The notes under the pieces were generated by a model. The model was not told the origin of the DNA, did no database searches, and saw only the letters and a program-made list of their open reading frames with translations. This document shows positions 8,107 to 17,287 of a DNA stretch of 51,659 nt, one piece after another. The stretch's first letter is position 1. Each line of letters begins with the position of its first letter. The stretch is from JAGOUU01 sp964609155. GTDB lineage: Bacteria > Pseudomonadota > Gammaproteobacteria > JAGOUU01. The stretch covers positions 1 to 51,659 of the forward strand of contig CAZSRF010000011.1 in the NCBI GenBank assembly GCA_964609155.1. Reading direction: 5' to 3'. The position numbers and the translations under genes were made by a program.

Positions 8107-9333
8107 ATGTTAAAAGATATTCTAGAATACGGAACTAACAACCCCTACGAGCTAATGAATAGTTTTTACAAAGTTGGCAATGAAACTTTATTGACTCTAA
8201 GAAATTTATCCACAAAACCCGAAAATGCAAAACAGCCTAGAACATGGAATGCATCTGAATTACCAGATTTAGTTAAAGTATCAAAAACAACCATCAATAA
8301 ATTGATAACAAATAACACTGATATTCCAGGTATTATGCTGTCCGATAACTCTAAAAATAAAAGATTTACTTTGGAAGCGGTAAATAAATTAAGAGAATTA
8401 GCTGGGACTAAATATAAAAGACCAAAAAATTCTGAAACAATGATCTTAGCTGTTTCAAACTTCAAAGGTGGAGTAGGTAAAACAGAGACAGCTGTAGATT
8501 TAAGTAAAAAATTAGCAATAGAAGGTTTAAGAACACTTTTAATTGATTTTGACGCCCAAGCTACAGCAACTTTAATTAGTGCTGGTTTAATTCCAGATCT
8601 GGAGTTAGATTATGAAGATACGATTACAAATGCTTTATTAAATAATTTCAATTTAATAAAAGATGTTATAATTCCAACTCATTTTAATGGATTAAACCTA
8701 ATACCTGCTAATTTAGCAATTCAAGATTGCGATTTAATGCTACCAGATGATAAGCAAAATAATGCTGAATCTCTTGATTCGCCAGTTTTGCGTTTAGAAA
8801 AAGCGCTAAAATTAATAAAAAATGATTATGATGTAATTGTAATAGATTGCGGACCAAATCTTGGAATGCTGACATTAAATGCGATCTGCGCCTGCAATTC
8901 GATTCTAATCCCTATTCCCCCAAGCATGAGTGATTACTCAAGCTTTGTTATGTATACTTCTAGCTTAAAATGTTTGTTTGAAGAATTTCCAAATAAAAAA
9001 CTTAATTATCTTAGAATTGTATTAACTAAACACAATGGTGGCAATGAAGCTTTAAAAATGGAAAATATGATGCGATCTCAATTTGGAAGCTATGTTTTAA
9101 CAAATCATATGTGTGAAACAGTTGAAGTACTAAAAGCGGCTACTGATATTGGTACAGTTTATGATATTTGCAAACCTAGTGGCTCCCGTGAGGCCTATAA
9201 AAGAGCTATACAATATCTTGATAATTTGAATATGGAAATTATAAATAATTTCAAAGAAATTTGGAACAACCAAGCTAAACAAAATATTATAAAGGAAAAT
9301 CAAAATGAAAGATCAGAAGAAATCTGTGCATAA
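8107..9333 (+). CDS. parA: ParA partition ATPase, P1/type Ia
   Basis: 408 residues. An N-terminal DNA-binding part (about 50-105; ELPDLVKVSKTTINKLI, with a MerR-like helix-turn-helix) precedes the deviant Walker box FKGGVGKTETAVDLSKK (about 118-134), DFDAQATAT, and VIVIDCGPNLGMLTLNAI near 244. The extra N-domain and the length define the P1/P7 type, which both moves plasmids over the nucleoid and represses its own operon. It is followed by, and overlaps by 29 bp, its own parB. The 14-bp inverted repeat upstream is the likely operator. Confidence 0.95.
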   Translation: MLKDILEYGTNNPYELMNSFYKVGNETLLTLRNLSTKPENAKQPRTWNASELPDLVKVSKTTINKLITNNTDIPGIMLSDNSKNKRFTLEAVNKLRELAGTKYKRPKNSETMILAVSNFKGGVGKTETAVDLSKKLAIEGLRTLLIDFDAQATATLISAGLIPDLELDYEDTITNALLNNFNLIKDVIIPTHFNGLNLIPANLAIQDCDLMLPDDKQNNAESLDSPVLRLEKALKLIKNDYDVIVIDCGPNLGMLTLNAICACNSILIPIPPSMSDYSSFVMYTSSLKCLFEEFPNKKLNYLRIVLTKHNGGNEALKMENMMRSQFGSYVLTNHMCETVEVLKAATDIGTVYDICKPSGSREAYKRAIQYLDNLNMEIINNFKEIWNNQAKQNIIKENQNERSEEICA

Positions 9334-10264
9334 AACAGGAGCGTTAGGTGCATTATTAGCTAGTGGCCAAATTGCAAAAGTTCAAGATCATTTAAATGAG
9401 AATACCGGTTATGCAACAGATTCTGGAATTAAATTCACCGAAGATGAGTTTATGTATGTTGACCCTTCTGAATGTGAACCGTGGGAATATGCCAATAGAC
9501 ATAAAAATGATTTTGGTGATATAGAGGAGTTAAAAAAATCTATACAAGAACAATCCCAATTGCAGCCAGTTCTAATCAGAGATCATGTAAGCCCACATGA
9601 TGGAATAAAGTATGAGGTAATTTTTGGTTGTCGTCGTCATAGAGTTTGTAAAGAACTTGATATAAAAATGATGGCAATTAGAAAGAAAACATTATCTTTA
9701 AAAGAAGCTCTTAAATATCAACATATAGAAAATGAACAAAGAAAAAATGTTAGCAATTATTCAAATGCGTTAACTTTTAAAAAGTTATTAGACGATAAAA
9801 TCTACAGAACGCAAAAAGAATTAGCCTCATCTATAGGATTACCTTCATCCACTTTACATGAGTACATGTATTACACAAAAATTGATAATGAATTACTAGT
9901 TCAAATGGGGGCAAATGTTCATTTATTGTCTAAATATTTGGTTAAAAAAATTATTATGATCTGCGAAGAAGACCCATTATGTAAACAACACTTAATTAGT
10001 ATTGCAGATAAATTCGGGGACAAAATTAAAACACCTGCCCAACTATCAGCGGAATTGAATAAGCTTAAAAAAGACAAAACACTTGAGCAAAAGCCAATAT
10101 ACTTAGTTGATGCTAAGGGTGCAATGATTCTTGAATTGAAAAAAGATCATAAGGGAAAAATTACAATTAATTTTTCTAAAACAGCATTAAATGATGAAAA
10201 CTGTGAAGCTTTATTTGCGCATCTTAGAGAGTTTTACACAGATTCTGAGGTTGTTTTAGATTAA
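9305..10264 (+). CDS. parB: ParB partition protein of the plasmid parAB operon
   Basis: 319 residues. SECEPWEYANRHKNDFGDIEELKKSIQEQSQLQPVLIR and YEVIFGCRRHRVCKELDI form the ParB N-domain, with the GCRRHR variant of the GERRxR box. RTQKELASSIGLPSSTLHEYMYYTKI is the helix-turn-helix. A C-terminal domain (from about 255) probably dimerises. The start lies inside the last codons of parA, preceded by AAAGGA, indicating translational coupling. The class differs from the Spo0J-like ParB at 6840. Its centromere is probably the double palindrome just past its stop codon. Confidence 0.92.
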   Translation: MKDQKKSVHKTGALGALLASGQIAKVQDHLNENTGYATDSGIKFTEDEFMYVDPSECEPWEYANRHKNDFGDIEELKKSIQEQSQLQPVLIRDHVSPHDGIKYEVIFGCRRHRVCKELDIKMMAIRKKTLSLKEALKYQHIENEQRKNVSNYSNALTFKKLLDDKIYRTQKELASSIGLPSSTLHEYMYYTKIDNELLVQMGANVHLLSKYLVKKIIMICEEDPLCKQHLISIADKFGDKIKTPAQLSAELNKLKKDKTLEQKPIYLVDAKGAMILELKKDHKGKITINFSKTALNDENCEALFAHLREFYTDSEVVLD

Positions 10265-10265
10265 A

Positions 10266-10315
10266 AATCCGGACGTCCGGATAGTTAATCAACATACTAT
10301 CCGGACGTCCGGATT
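10266..10315. repeat. Double 16-bp palindrome, candidate centromere of parAB
   Basis: ATCCGGACGTCCGGAT occurs at 10267-10282 and again at 10299-10314, each a perfect palindrome, with centres 32 bp apart. The surrounding bases extend the pair into one larger inverted repeat with 20-bp arms and a 10-nt spacer. It lies between parB and repB, where P1-type systems place parS. Alternatives are a repB operator or a terminator hairpin; there is no T tract. The GC content stands out against the AT-rich surroundings. Confidence 0.65.
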
Positions 10316-10338
10316 ATGAATAAAATTAAAGGATTAAT

Positions 10339-11643
10339 ATGACTTTAGTTAATATTGAAGATAGTAACCCGTATCTAAAAAAGCATATTTTCGCGATACA
10401 CTCTACAAATAATATAACTTTATTACAAAGAAAAATATATAATGCTTTGTTATTCAATGCCTCATACCTTCAAACAGATCAGAAGCTTTATACCATTAAT
10501 ATTACAGAACTTTCAGACATAATCGGCTATGACAGCAAAGATTTTAAAAATATAAAAAACTCAATAAAAGGCTTAACAAAAATCGTTATTGATTGGAATG
10601 TTGTTGATGAGCAATCTAGCGGTGAAGTAATCGAAAATACCAGCCCTTTCCTGTCAGGCGTAAGTTTTAAGAAAAACATGTGTACTTATGAATATAGTGA
10701 AATTCTAAAGCAATTGCTTCTCTGTCCCCTGATCTACGGAAAGATTTATTTAAATATTCAAGCAAAACTTACAACCTCAAGTGGTCTTGCTCTTTATGAG
10801 AACTGTAATAGGTATAGAGATTTAAATGCCACTCCCTGGCTGAATTTAGATGTTCTAGGCAAGTTATTGGGATTTAATAGCGAGCAAATACCTTATAAAA
10901 GAATTAAGGCAAGATATATTAATAAAGCAATACAAGATGTTAATACTCACACTGATCTTGATGTTGATTTAATTGAACAAAAAAATGGTAAAAGCGTTGA
11001 AAAAGTTAAATTTAAAATTAAGAAGAATACAAATACCCTAATTAAATCAGATGAAATGATGGCTGGAGATGAATTAGAGGTATTTAAGCTGTTAAAAAAA
11101 TATGGTTTCAGTTACAAAGATTCAATCGAAATTACAAAAACCTATTGCACTAATGAAATTATTAGCGCGATAGAATATGTCCTAAATCAAAATTCATATA
11201 AAGAAGGAAAAGTGAAAAATGTCTCGGGTTATATTATTAAAACTCTAAAAAATAATTACAAAGAAAATTTAAGCAGCAAAGAAATTATTAATGAAGACCG
11301 AAAAGAAAAACAGATAAAACAACAAGAACAGGAAAAGTTATTAAAAAAACAGGATCAGGAATATAATACTTATTTACTGGAAATAAGTAATAAAATCAAA
11401 GATAAATACGCAGGCTCTGAAATGATAGATATAATAAATCAATTTAGGGAATATTTAAAAATTAAAACCCCGTTTCTTTATAAATGGTCAGAGGATTATA
11501 ATGAAAATTCCTTCCATAATAAAACTATTGATTCCCTATTCAATAATTACTTAAGAACTAATTATAAGCTGGATGGTATAGAGATCTTAGATAAGAATTC
11601 ATACTTCAGCCAAGAAGTTAAGTCTGAAATATCAATAAATTAG
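10339..11643 (+). CDS. repB: Replication initiator, Rep_3 (RepB) family
   Basis: 434 residues. NPYLKKHIFAIHSTNNITLLQRKIYNALL and YTINITELSDIIGY are the first winged helix of the Rep_3 superfamily. TTSSGLALYENCNRYRDLNATPWLNLDVLGKLLG and KARYINKAIQDVN are the second. A long charged region (about 310-350, rich in K, E and Q, coiled-coil-like) and a further C-terminal part are added to the usual two-domain core. It should bind the 22-bp iterons at 7762-7869 and open the adjacent AT-rich DNA. The reverse iterons after the gene offer sites for handcuffing or titration that limit copy number. Confidence 0.88.
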   Translation: MTLVNIEDSNPYLKKHIFAIHSTNNITLLQRKIYNALLFNASYLQTDQKLYTINITELSDIIGYDSKDFKNIKNSIKGLTKIVIDWNVVDEQSSGEVIENTSPFLSGVSFKKNMCTYEYSEILKQLLLCPLIYGKIYLNIQAKLTTSSGLALYENCNRYRDLNATPWLNLDVLGKLLGFNSEQIPYKRIKARYINKAIQDVNTHTDLDVDLIEQKNGKSVEKVKFKIKKNTNTLIKSDEMMAGDELEVFKLLKKYGFSYKDSIEITKTYCTNEIISAIEYVLNQNSYKEGKVKNVSGYIIKTLKNNYKENLSSKEIINEDRKEKQIKQQEQEKLLKKQDQEYNTYLLEISNKIKDKYAGSEMIDIINQFREYLKIKTPFLYKWSEDYNENSFHNKTIDSLFNNYLRTNYKLDGIEILDKNSYFSQEVKSEISIN

Positions 11644-11649
11644 CCCTTT

Positions 11650-11693
11650 AGAACCAAGTAGTCACCACGTAGGTACCACTTTACAGGGTAAAA
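11650..11693 (-). repeat. Reverse iteron copy 1 behind repB
   Basis: TAGGTACCACTTTACAGGG at 11670-11688 is the reverse complement of the origin iteron (TGTAAAGTGG variant). It is part of a 44-bp unit that recurs 183 bp downstream with one mismatch. Confidence 0.85.
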
Positions 11694-11832
11694 AATCGTA
11701 AACACACAAATTATTTCCCATTCATATTTCCCACTATATGTAGTGGAAAACTTCTTAATAAAACACATTATTCACGTTAAATGATTGAATCTAGATATAG
11801 TTGGCACTGCTTTATAGGTAAAATACTATGAT

Positions 11833-11876
11833 AGAACCAAATAGTCACCACGTAGGTACCACTTTACAGGGTAAAA
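11833..11876 (-). repeat. Reverse iteron copy 2 behind repB
   Basis: Second copy of the 44-bp unit, with the iteron at 11853-11871. The wider gap 11644-12145 has no gene. Apart from the two units it holds a near-palindrome (TTCCCACTA/TAGTGGAA, about 11727-11746) and AT-rich DNA that must include the promoter of the next operon. Confidence 0.85.
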
Positions 11877-12145
11877 TATATCAGCCAGAGGTGTTAGATT
11901 GCATGAGATTCTTGTATTTTAATTCCAAGTGAGTAGTGTTGACATAAGTAGTTATAAATAGAACGGATATTCTATGTAGATATAAAATATGATCATCTTT
12001 AGGTTCATAAAAATGATTTATATGATAAATATAGATGATATCTTACAAACATAATATAATATATATTAATCCTTTGGTCCTAATAATAGGGTAAAATAGA
12101 TAGTTAGAATAATAAGTATTTAAAATATAGGTGTTTTGTCACTAA

Positions 12146-13270
12146 ATGAATAGTTTTATTGGTGAAAAAAAAAATGATCTGGATACTCCTTGTTTAGTCA
12201 TCGACAAAAGCAAATTATTAAGCAATATTCAATTAATGCAAGAGCATTGTAAACAACATAATGCTCAATTACGACCGCATGTAAAGACACACAAATGTTC
12301 TGAAATAGCAAAAATGCAAATCAAGGCAGGGGCTGTAGGCATTTGTGCTGCTAAAATTTCTGAAGCTGAGGTATTGGCTCAAGCTAATATTCCGGGAATA
12401 TTAATTACTTCACCAGTTATTACAGATTACAAAATCAAAAAATTAATACAAATATTAAAAATAAAATCAGATCTATCGGTAGTTGTAGATAATTACCAAA
12501 ATCTAATAGACTTAAATAATGCAGCAAAATTAAATAATTTAATTATAAGTATATTAATTGATCTGGATCCAGGAATAGGGCGGACTGGCATTAAATCCGA
12601 TGAAGCCTTGTTTTTTGCAGCAAAAATTGAGGAATTTAAAAACTTAAATTTAGTAGGAATACAATGTTATGCTGGTAATTTACAGCATATTACTAGTTAT
12701 GCCGAAAGAGAAAAAGCCTCATTAGCTGTAATGCACAGGGCGGGGCTGGTAGCTAAAGAATTAAGAACACATGGCTTTTGCTGTGATGTAGTAACTGGAA
12801 GTGGTACTGGTACTTATAATATTGATGTCAAAGAAAAAGAGGTTACAGAGATTCAACCAGGATCATATATTGTCATGGACGTAGAATATAATGCTATTGA
12901 TACGCAGGTGAAAGGGCAGGGCTTTAATGAATTTTTAAATTCTCTGACAATGCTTACCACCGTGATCTCAAGCAATAATCAACAGCATGTAACCGTTGAT
13001 GCTGGGTGGAAAGCGTTATATGTAAATGATTTACGACCAAGAATTGTGAGTCATGCTAATTTGTCTTATGATTGGGGCGGTTTTGGTGATGAGCATGGTA
13101 AGATCATCACTAACACGCCTGATTGCTTATTACCAAAAAATGGCGAAGTTTTAGAAATGCTAGTGCCGCATTGCGATCCTACTATAAATTTATTTGATAA
13201 ATTTTATATAATTGAAAATGATATTATAGTCGATGAGTGGCAAATTGATATGAGAGGGAAGTCTCAATGA
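12146..13270 (+). CDS. D-threonine aldolase/D-serine dehydratase-like PLP enzyme (alanine racemase fold)
   Basis: 374 residues. DTPCLVIDKSKLLSNI and LRPHVKTHK are the N-terminal signature of the fold-type III PLP family that includes D-threonine aldolase and eukaryotic-type D-serine dehydratase; Lys47 is the expected Schiff-base lysine. Metal ligands typical of the family are seen near the C-terminus as VPHCDPT (His342, Asp344). It should cleave or dehydrate a beta-hydroxy D-amino acid; the exact substrate is not readable. A PAS-LuxR regulator overlaps its stop by 4 bp, so enzyme and regulator are co-expressed. It opens the cargo island behind the replication region. Confidence 0.88.
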   Translation: MNSFIGEKKNDLDTPCLVIDKSKLLSNIQLMQEHCKQHNAQLRPHVKTHKCSEIAKMQIKAGAVGICAAKISEAEVLAQANIPGILITSPVITDYKIKKLIQILKIKSDLSVVVDNYQNLIDLNNAAKLNNLIISILIDLDPGIGRTGIKSDEALFFAAKIEEFKNLNLVGIQCYAGNLQHITSYAEREKASLAVMHRAGLVAKELRTHGFCCDVVTGSGTGTYNIDVKEKEVTEIQPGSYIVMDVEYNAIDTQVKGQGFNEFLNSLTMLTTVISSNNQQHVTVDAGWKALYVNDLRPRIVSHANLSYDWGGFGDEHGKIITNTPDCLLPKNGEVLEMLVPHCDPTINLFDKFYIIENDIIVDEWQIDMRGKSQ

Positions 13271-13986
13271 ATATACTAAGCGATGATCAAAAAACATTAT
13301 TTGATACACTGCCAACAGCAAGCGGTTGTAAAGATCTAAATTCTAATTTTATATATGCTAACCAAAATTATGCTAATATTATTGGCCTAAAAAATAAAGA
13401 AGATATAATCGGTCGCACTGATTTTGATATGCCGTGTAAGACTGTTAATTGCGCGGGAATGTTTAGAGCACAGGATTCGCAAGTTATTACAAAACTACAT
13501 TCAATGAGAATCTTAGATATTCATCCTTTTGCTGGTGGCGAATGGAAAGCATATATTTTTTCAAAAAGTCCATTAATAATTAATGGGCAAGTCATCGGGA
13601 CCATCTTTTCTGGGCAAGATATAACTAACGTTTCTACGCTAGAATTAGGGGTACTATTATCAAAAATGCGCATAGAAGGGATTACTAATGATCTATTAGG
13701 ACAAGATAGCTACATGTTTGGGAATAAATTTAATAAAATGAATTTAACAAACAGGGAAAGCGAAGTTTTATTTTTCATTCTTAGGAGTAGAACAGCTAAA
13801 GTAATTGCAAAAACATTAAGACTGTCGCCAAGAACGATAGAAAAATATATTGATGCTTTGAAAGCAAAATTTAATGTAAATAATCTACATGAATTAATTG
13901 ATAAATCAATTTCATTAGGATATTTAAATATTATTCCGGAAACATTGTTCAGTACCCAAATATCATACTGCCTGTCAGAATCATAA
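13267..13986 (+). CDS. PAS-domain LuxR-type transcriptional regulator
   Basis: 239 residues. A PAS-like sensor (about 13-125; GCKDLNSNFIYANQNYANIIG, GRTDFDMPCK, VIGTIFSGQDIT) is followed by a LuxR helix-turn-helix (about 158-222; LTNRESEVLFFILRSRTAKVIA, LSPRTIEKYIDALKAKF). This layout is common in Legionella and Coxiella relatives. It probably senses a small molecule or redox state and controls the aldolase operon it shares or the neighbouring cluster. ATGA overlap with the aldolase gene. An inverted repeat TATACC-ATTCA-GGTATA sits 3 bp past its stop codon (13989-14005). Confidence 0.88.
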   Translation: MNILSDDQKTLFDTLPTASGCKDLNSNFIYANQNYANIIGLKNKEDIIGRTDFDMPCKTVNCAGMFRAQDSQVITKLHSMRILDIHPFAGGEWKAYIFSKSPLIINGQVIGTIFSGQDITNVSTLELGVLLSKMRIEGITNDLLGQDSYMFGNKFNKMNLTNRESEVLFFILRSRTAKVIAKTLRLSPRTIEKYIDALKAKFNVNNLHELIDKSISLGYLNIIPETLFSTQISYCLSES

Positions 13987-14162
13987 CTTATACCATTCAG
14001 GTATAGGTATTTCAATACCCATGTATCTTATTCTTCCTAATATTAAGATCAAATAAAGTAGCCTAGTGGATAATAGTTGTTATTACTAAACTAGTAATGC
14101 AGATTACTTAAAATGACTTGCGGAAGTTAGTGATTTAGTTTAAAATTAAAAAGGATTTAAAT

Positions 14163-14963
14163 ATGTTAAACAGTGAACATATTACATATAAAGCCTCTGA
14201 TACTATTTTAACAATATGCCAACCACTATTTGAGCAGTTTGATCTGAATTATTTTAGGTACATGCGAGTATTTTCTGATAATAGTAGGATTATACTTTCT
14301 TCCAATCCTTATTGGACTGAACATTTCTTTTCGAATCGTTTTTATGAATTAGCTTGGTTTGATAATAAGCCATATGATTATTATCCATCAGGATCTACGA
14401 TATGGAATATTAAAGCAATAAAAGAAGACAATCAAGTTGGTATAGATAGCAGAGATCGCTTTGATATGTTCCATGGGATAACAATTGTAAAACGCCATAA
14501 AAAATTTACTGAATTCGTAGATTTTACAGCAACAGCTGGCCATGCTTATATAGAAGAAGTTTTCTCGATGGATCCACATATTCTTAATAAATTTATATTA
14601 TTTTTCAAGGATAAAGCTATAAAAATATTAAACGATGCTGAAAAATCTAAAATTAAACTGCCTATACATTTTGCCAAGGAAAATGCAGATTTACACAAAC
14701 TAAATCAACAGTGCAAAAATGACTTTCTTACTAAATTAAATGTAAAAAATTATTATATTACCAACGATGTTAAAATATCTGCAAGACAGGTATCTTGTAT
14801 TCAACTTGCACATGAAGGACTTAGTATAGCAGACATCGCAAAAAAATTATTTATAGCCGAACGAACTGTAGAAACGCATATTCAACATACTAAAGATTTG
14901 TTAGGCTGCAAAAAACGCGACGAAGTAATTAGAATTTTAATAAATGAAAAAGTAATTTCGTGA
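14163..14963 (+). CDS. LuxR-type transcriptional regulator with unknown sensor domain
   Basis: 266 residues. The C-terminal helix-turn-helix is clear (about 202-262; SARQVSCIQLAHEGLSIADIA, ERTVETHIQHTKDLLGC). The N-terminal 190 residues (FRYMRVFSDNSRIILSSNPYW) resemble the autoinducer-like sensor domains of Legionella LuxR proteins, but acyl-homoserine-lactone ligand residues cannot be confirmed. AAGGA precedes the ATG. It stands alone between the PAS-LuxR gene and the convergent HAD-fusion gene, whose stop codon abuts its own without a gap. Likely target: the divergent or convergent cargo genes. Confidence 0.85.
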   Translation: MLNSEHITYKASDTILTICQPLFEQFDLNYFRYMRVFSDNSRIILSSNPYWTEHFFSNRFYELAWFDNKPYDYYPSGSTIWNIKAIKEDNQVGIDSRDRFDMFHGITIVKRHKKFTEFVDFTATAGHAYIEEVFSMDPHILNKFILFFKDKAIKILNDAEKSKIKLPIHFAKENADLHKLNQQCKNDFLTKLNVKNYYITNDVKISARQVSCIQLAHEGLSIADIAKKLFIAERTVETHIQHTKDLLGCKKRDEVIRILINEKVIS

Positions 14964-16784
14964 TTAGGCTATCTCTGATTCCCACCATTTAATAGGAGCA
15001 TCTCCCAAATCTAAAGGCTTTATATATCTAATAGCCTCGAGAGTGGATTGCATAATGTTATTATCATACTCTTGACCATTTCTTATAAAATTTCCTCGAA
15101 TTTTATCTCTAACTTTAGTCTCCATGCCGCGAGGTATTTTGTTTTTATTAAAAGATGATTCCGGCTGGAATACTACAAATGTGTAATTAAGGCCGTAGTT
15201 ATATCTAGAGCTATTACTAGAATAACAAGGTGCAAAAGTAGTCACAAATAATCTGGTGTTATTAAAGGTATATTGCCATTGTGGATCATCAATTTTTTGT
15301 TGCATACAATTGTTGGTTTTGTCAGAATTGGCAATAGCAAATAAAAGACTTTTAAGAAATTTTGCTAAGACAGTAATATTTTCGCCATACATAGCAGGGG
15401 CAGCGACCACATAAACATCTAGTCCTTCATTTGAGCATATTTTGCTGAACCTGCTTAAGGAAGGGACGAGATTATTAACATTGTAATCAATACCTTCGTT
15501 GTACAGCCATTCTGGAGCTCCCCACATTTTAGCATTGTTAGCATATACGCACGGAATTCTTTTCTGAATTAATTTAAATGTATTTGCAGATAAAGAGGAG
15601 GAAGGATCATAAGCCGATATTACAGATGTGGTATGATTAGGGGTTCTTTTTATGATCTTTTTACATGTTTCCTGGTATAAATTGACATTCGTGAGTTCTG
15701 CTATGGTGAATATTACAGAATGTAATTTGTTAATTAATTCTTCAATAGAGTGAATATTCTCATTTGCCTTTATTATTTTTCTGCCTTCATAACAATTAAC
15801 AGTCCGCGATATTTCTCCTGTGATAATTACCAGTTGATTAATAAGCGATTGAATATCGCTGACTTCTACTTTAATTTCAGCTTGATTTGATAAGTTAGAA
15901 CAGTATTGGTTTGCTAGACAGGTTGAAATGATAAAAATATCAGCAATTTCTTCACCAAAATTATCACTGTTATCGATAAAGCACCTAAATAGCTCGCTTA
16001 CCTCTTCGAATAGCCTAGCTAACCCAAATTCTGGAGCCCAGTAACCACCAACGTTTTCAATGTGGTTGTTAATAATATTTTGTAATTCCCGAATTAAGTG
16101 AGGGCAGCTTTCTTGTCGTTTCGAATCGACTAAAAAATTCATGCATGGCAATGAAACTAATTCAGTTAAGTTAGTAACAATGTAGAGATGTTGTCCTTTT
16201 TTGAGCGTCTCCTTAGGTGTTGTACCGGTAGTTACCCCAATAAAATCAATTTTTGCTGCTTCAGAGGCAAGCAAATCGATCATGTTATCACCAACATATA
16301 CTGCGTCATTTTTTTCCAGAGATAGTTTATGTAGAGCAAGTAGGATAGGCTCCGGATTAGGCTTAGGGTTTTCAATATCATCGCCAGTTACAATTGCATC
16401 AAATATATTGAGTAATTTATGTTTGTCTAGCAATTCAATTACCTCAGCTCGATATTTAGAAGTTACCAATGCCAGTTGTATGTTGTTCATTTTAAAATAT
16501 TTAAGGGCAAATATTGCGTCAACATAGAAATTTGTATTTTCAGTAAGGCATTCTTTAGCTTTTTGCAAAAATAAACGCTCAAATATAATCGCATTGTCCT
16601 TATTATGATTGTTAGTGAGAGTAGTATACGTTTCATAAAAAGACATACCGATGGTATTTTTGATCGCATCATCTGTTGGGAAAACATCTAATTTTGCCAT
16701 TGCTTCCTTTGTACACAAAAGTATGCCTTGTGTAGCGTCAACTAGAGTGTAGTCCAAATCAAATAAAATGGCTTTGTACTTCAT
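14964..16784 (-). CDS. Three-domain fusion: HAD phosphatase, MazG-like, YqcI/YcgG (GntA-like)
   Basis: 606 residues. Residues 1-215 are a HAD hydrolase (FDLDYTLVD with Asp9/Asp11; VTSK; KPNPEPIL; YVGDNMIDL), like phosphoglycolate phosphatase or PpaX. Residues about 230-310 resemble MazG-type nucleotide pyrophosphohydrolases (LARLFEEVSELF then EEIADIFIIST, the EExxE and ExxD metal motifs). From about 405 to the end the sequence resembles the YqcI/YcgG family (IPCVYANNAKMWGAPEWLY; DPQWQYTFNNTRLFV; SRYNYGLNYTFVVFQPES), which includes the haem-dependent guanidine N-hydroxylase GntA. The gene overlaps the upstream cytidine deaminase by 4 bp. A joined route that trims a nucleotide and oxidises a nitrogen is an inference. 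Confidence 0.75.
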   Translation of the reverse strand: MKYKAILFDLDYTLVDATQGILLCTKEAMAKLDVFPTDDAIKNTIGMSFYETYTTLTNNHNKDNAIIFERLFLQKAKECLTENTNFYVDAIFALKYFKMNNIQLALVTSKYRAEVIELLDKHKLLNIFDAIVTGDDIENPKPNPEPILLALHKLSLEKNDAVYVGDNMIDLLASEAAKIDFIGVTTGTTPKETLKKGQHLYIVTNLTELVSLPCMNFLVDSKRQESCPHLIRELQNIINNHIENVGGYWAPEFGLARLFEEVSELFRCFIDNSDNFGEEIADIFIISTCLANQYCSNLSNQAEIKVEVSDIQSLINQLVIITGEISRTVNCYEGRKIIKANENIHSIEELINKLHSVIFTIAELTNVNLYQETCKKIIKRTPNHTTSVISAYDPSSSLSANTFKLIQKRIPCVYANNAKMWGAPEWLYNEGIDYNVNNLVPSLSRFSKICSNEGLDVYVVAAPAMYGENITVLAKFLKSLLFAIANSDKTNNCMQQKIDDPQWQYTFNNTRLFVTTFAPCYSSNSSRYNYGLNYTFVVFQPESSFNKNKIPRGMETKVRDKIRGNFIRNGQEYDNNIMQSTLEAIRYIKPLDLGDAPIKWWESEIA

Positions 16785-17185
16785 GAGATTAACATCCCTT
16801 TATTAAATGCGTGTGGTAAAAGTTGTCTAATGTTTAGTGATAATTTTATCACATTGGAAACACATAAGTGAACGGTAGTGCTATCGTCTGAAAATTCAGA
16901 CAACATTTGTAAGCATATACCACATGGATAACAAATTTCTGAATTAGAAGACGTTACAGCTACTTCGGCTATTAGTTTGTCCCCACTAGAAATCATAGTT
17001 GCTATTGCTGAAGCTTCTGCGCATAACGTTGCTCCATATGCGCAAAACTCTACATTACAGCCTGCATAAATATTACCAGTGTTCGTTAATATACAGGCAC
17101 CCACCTTGAATTTTGAGTATGGGGAGTAGGCTAGTTCTTTTATTGAATTAGATCTTTTTACTAACTCATATGTGTATTCATTCAT
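16781..17185 (-). CDS. cdd: Cytidine deaminase
   Basis: 134 residues, the size of tetrameric CDA. Active-site motifs are present: C55-A-E57 (LCAEASAI) and P87-C88-G-I-C91 (YPCGICLQML), which bind zinc and protonate the base; SPYSKFKVGA at the N-terminus is also typical. It should deaminate cytidine or an analogue (blasticidin S deaminases share this fold). It is first in a two-gene operon with the HAD/MazG/YqcI fusion, ATGA overlap. This association suggests a pathway on a pyrimidine nucleoside or a modified derivative rather than ordinary salvage. Confidence 0.88.
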   Translation of the reverse strand: MNEYTYELVKRSNSIKELAYSPYSKFKVGACILTNTGNIYAGCNVEFCAYGATLCAEASAIATMISSGDKLIAEVAVTSSNSEICYPCGICLQMLSEFSDDSTTVHLCVSNVIKLSLNIRQLLPHAFNKGMLIS

Positions 17186-17287
17186 TAAATTACCTTTTTG
17201 TGCAAATTACGTATTTACCACGATTTTTTAAATACAGCCAAGGCCTATATTTAAATTGTAAATCAAAAAAATTCTTTGGGCAATAAG

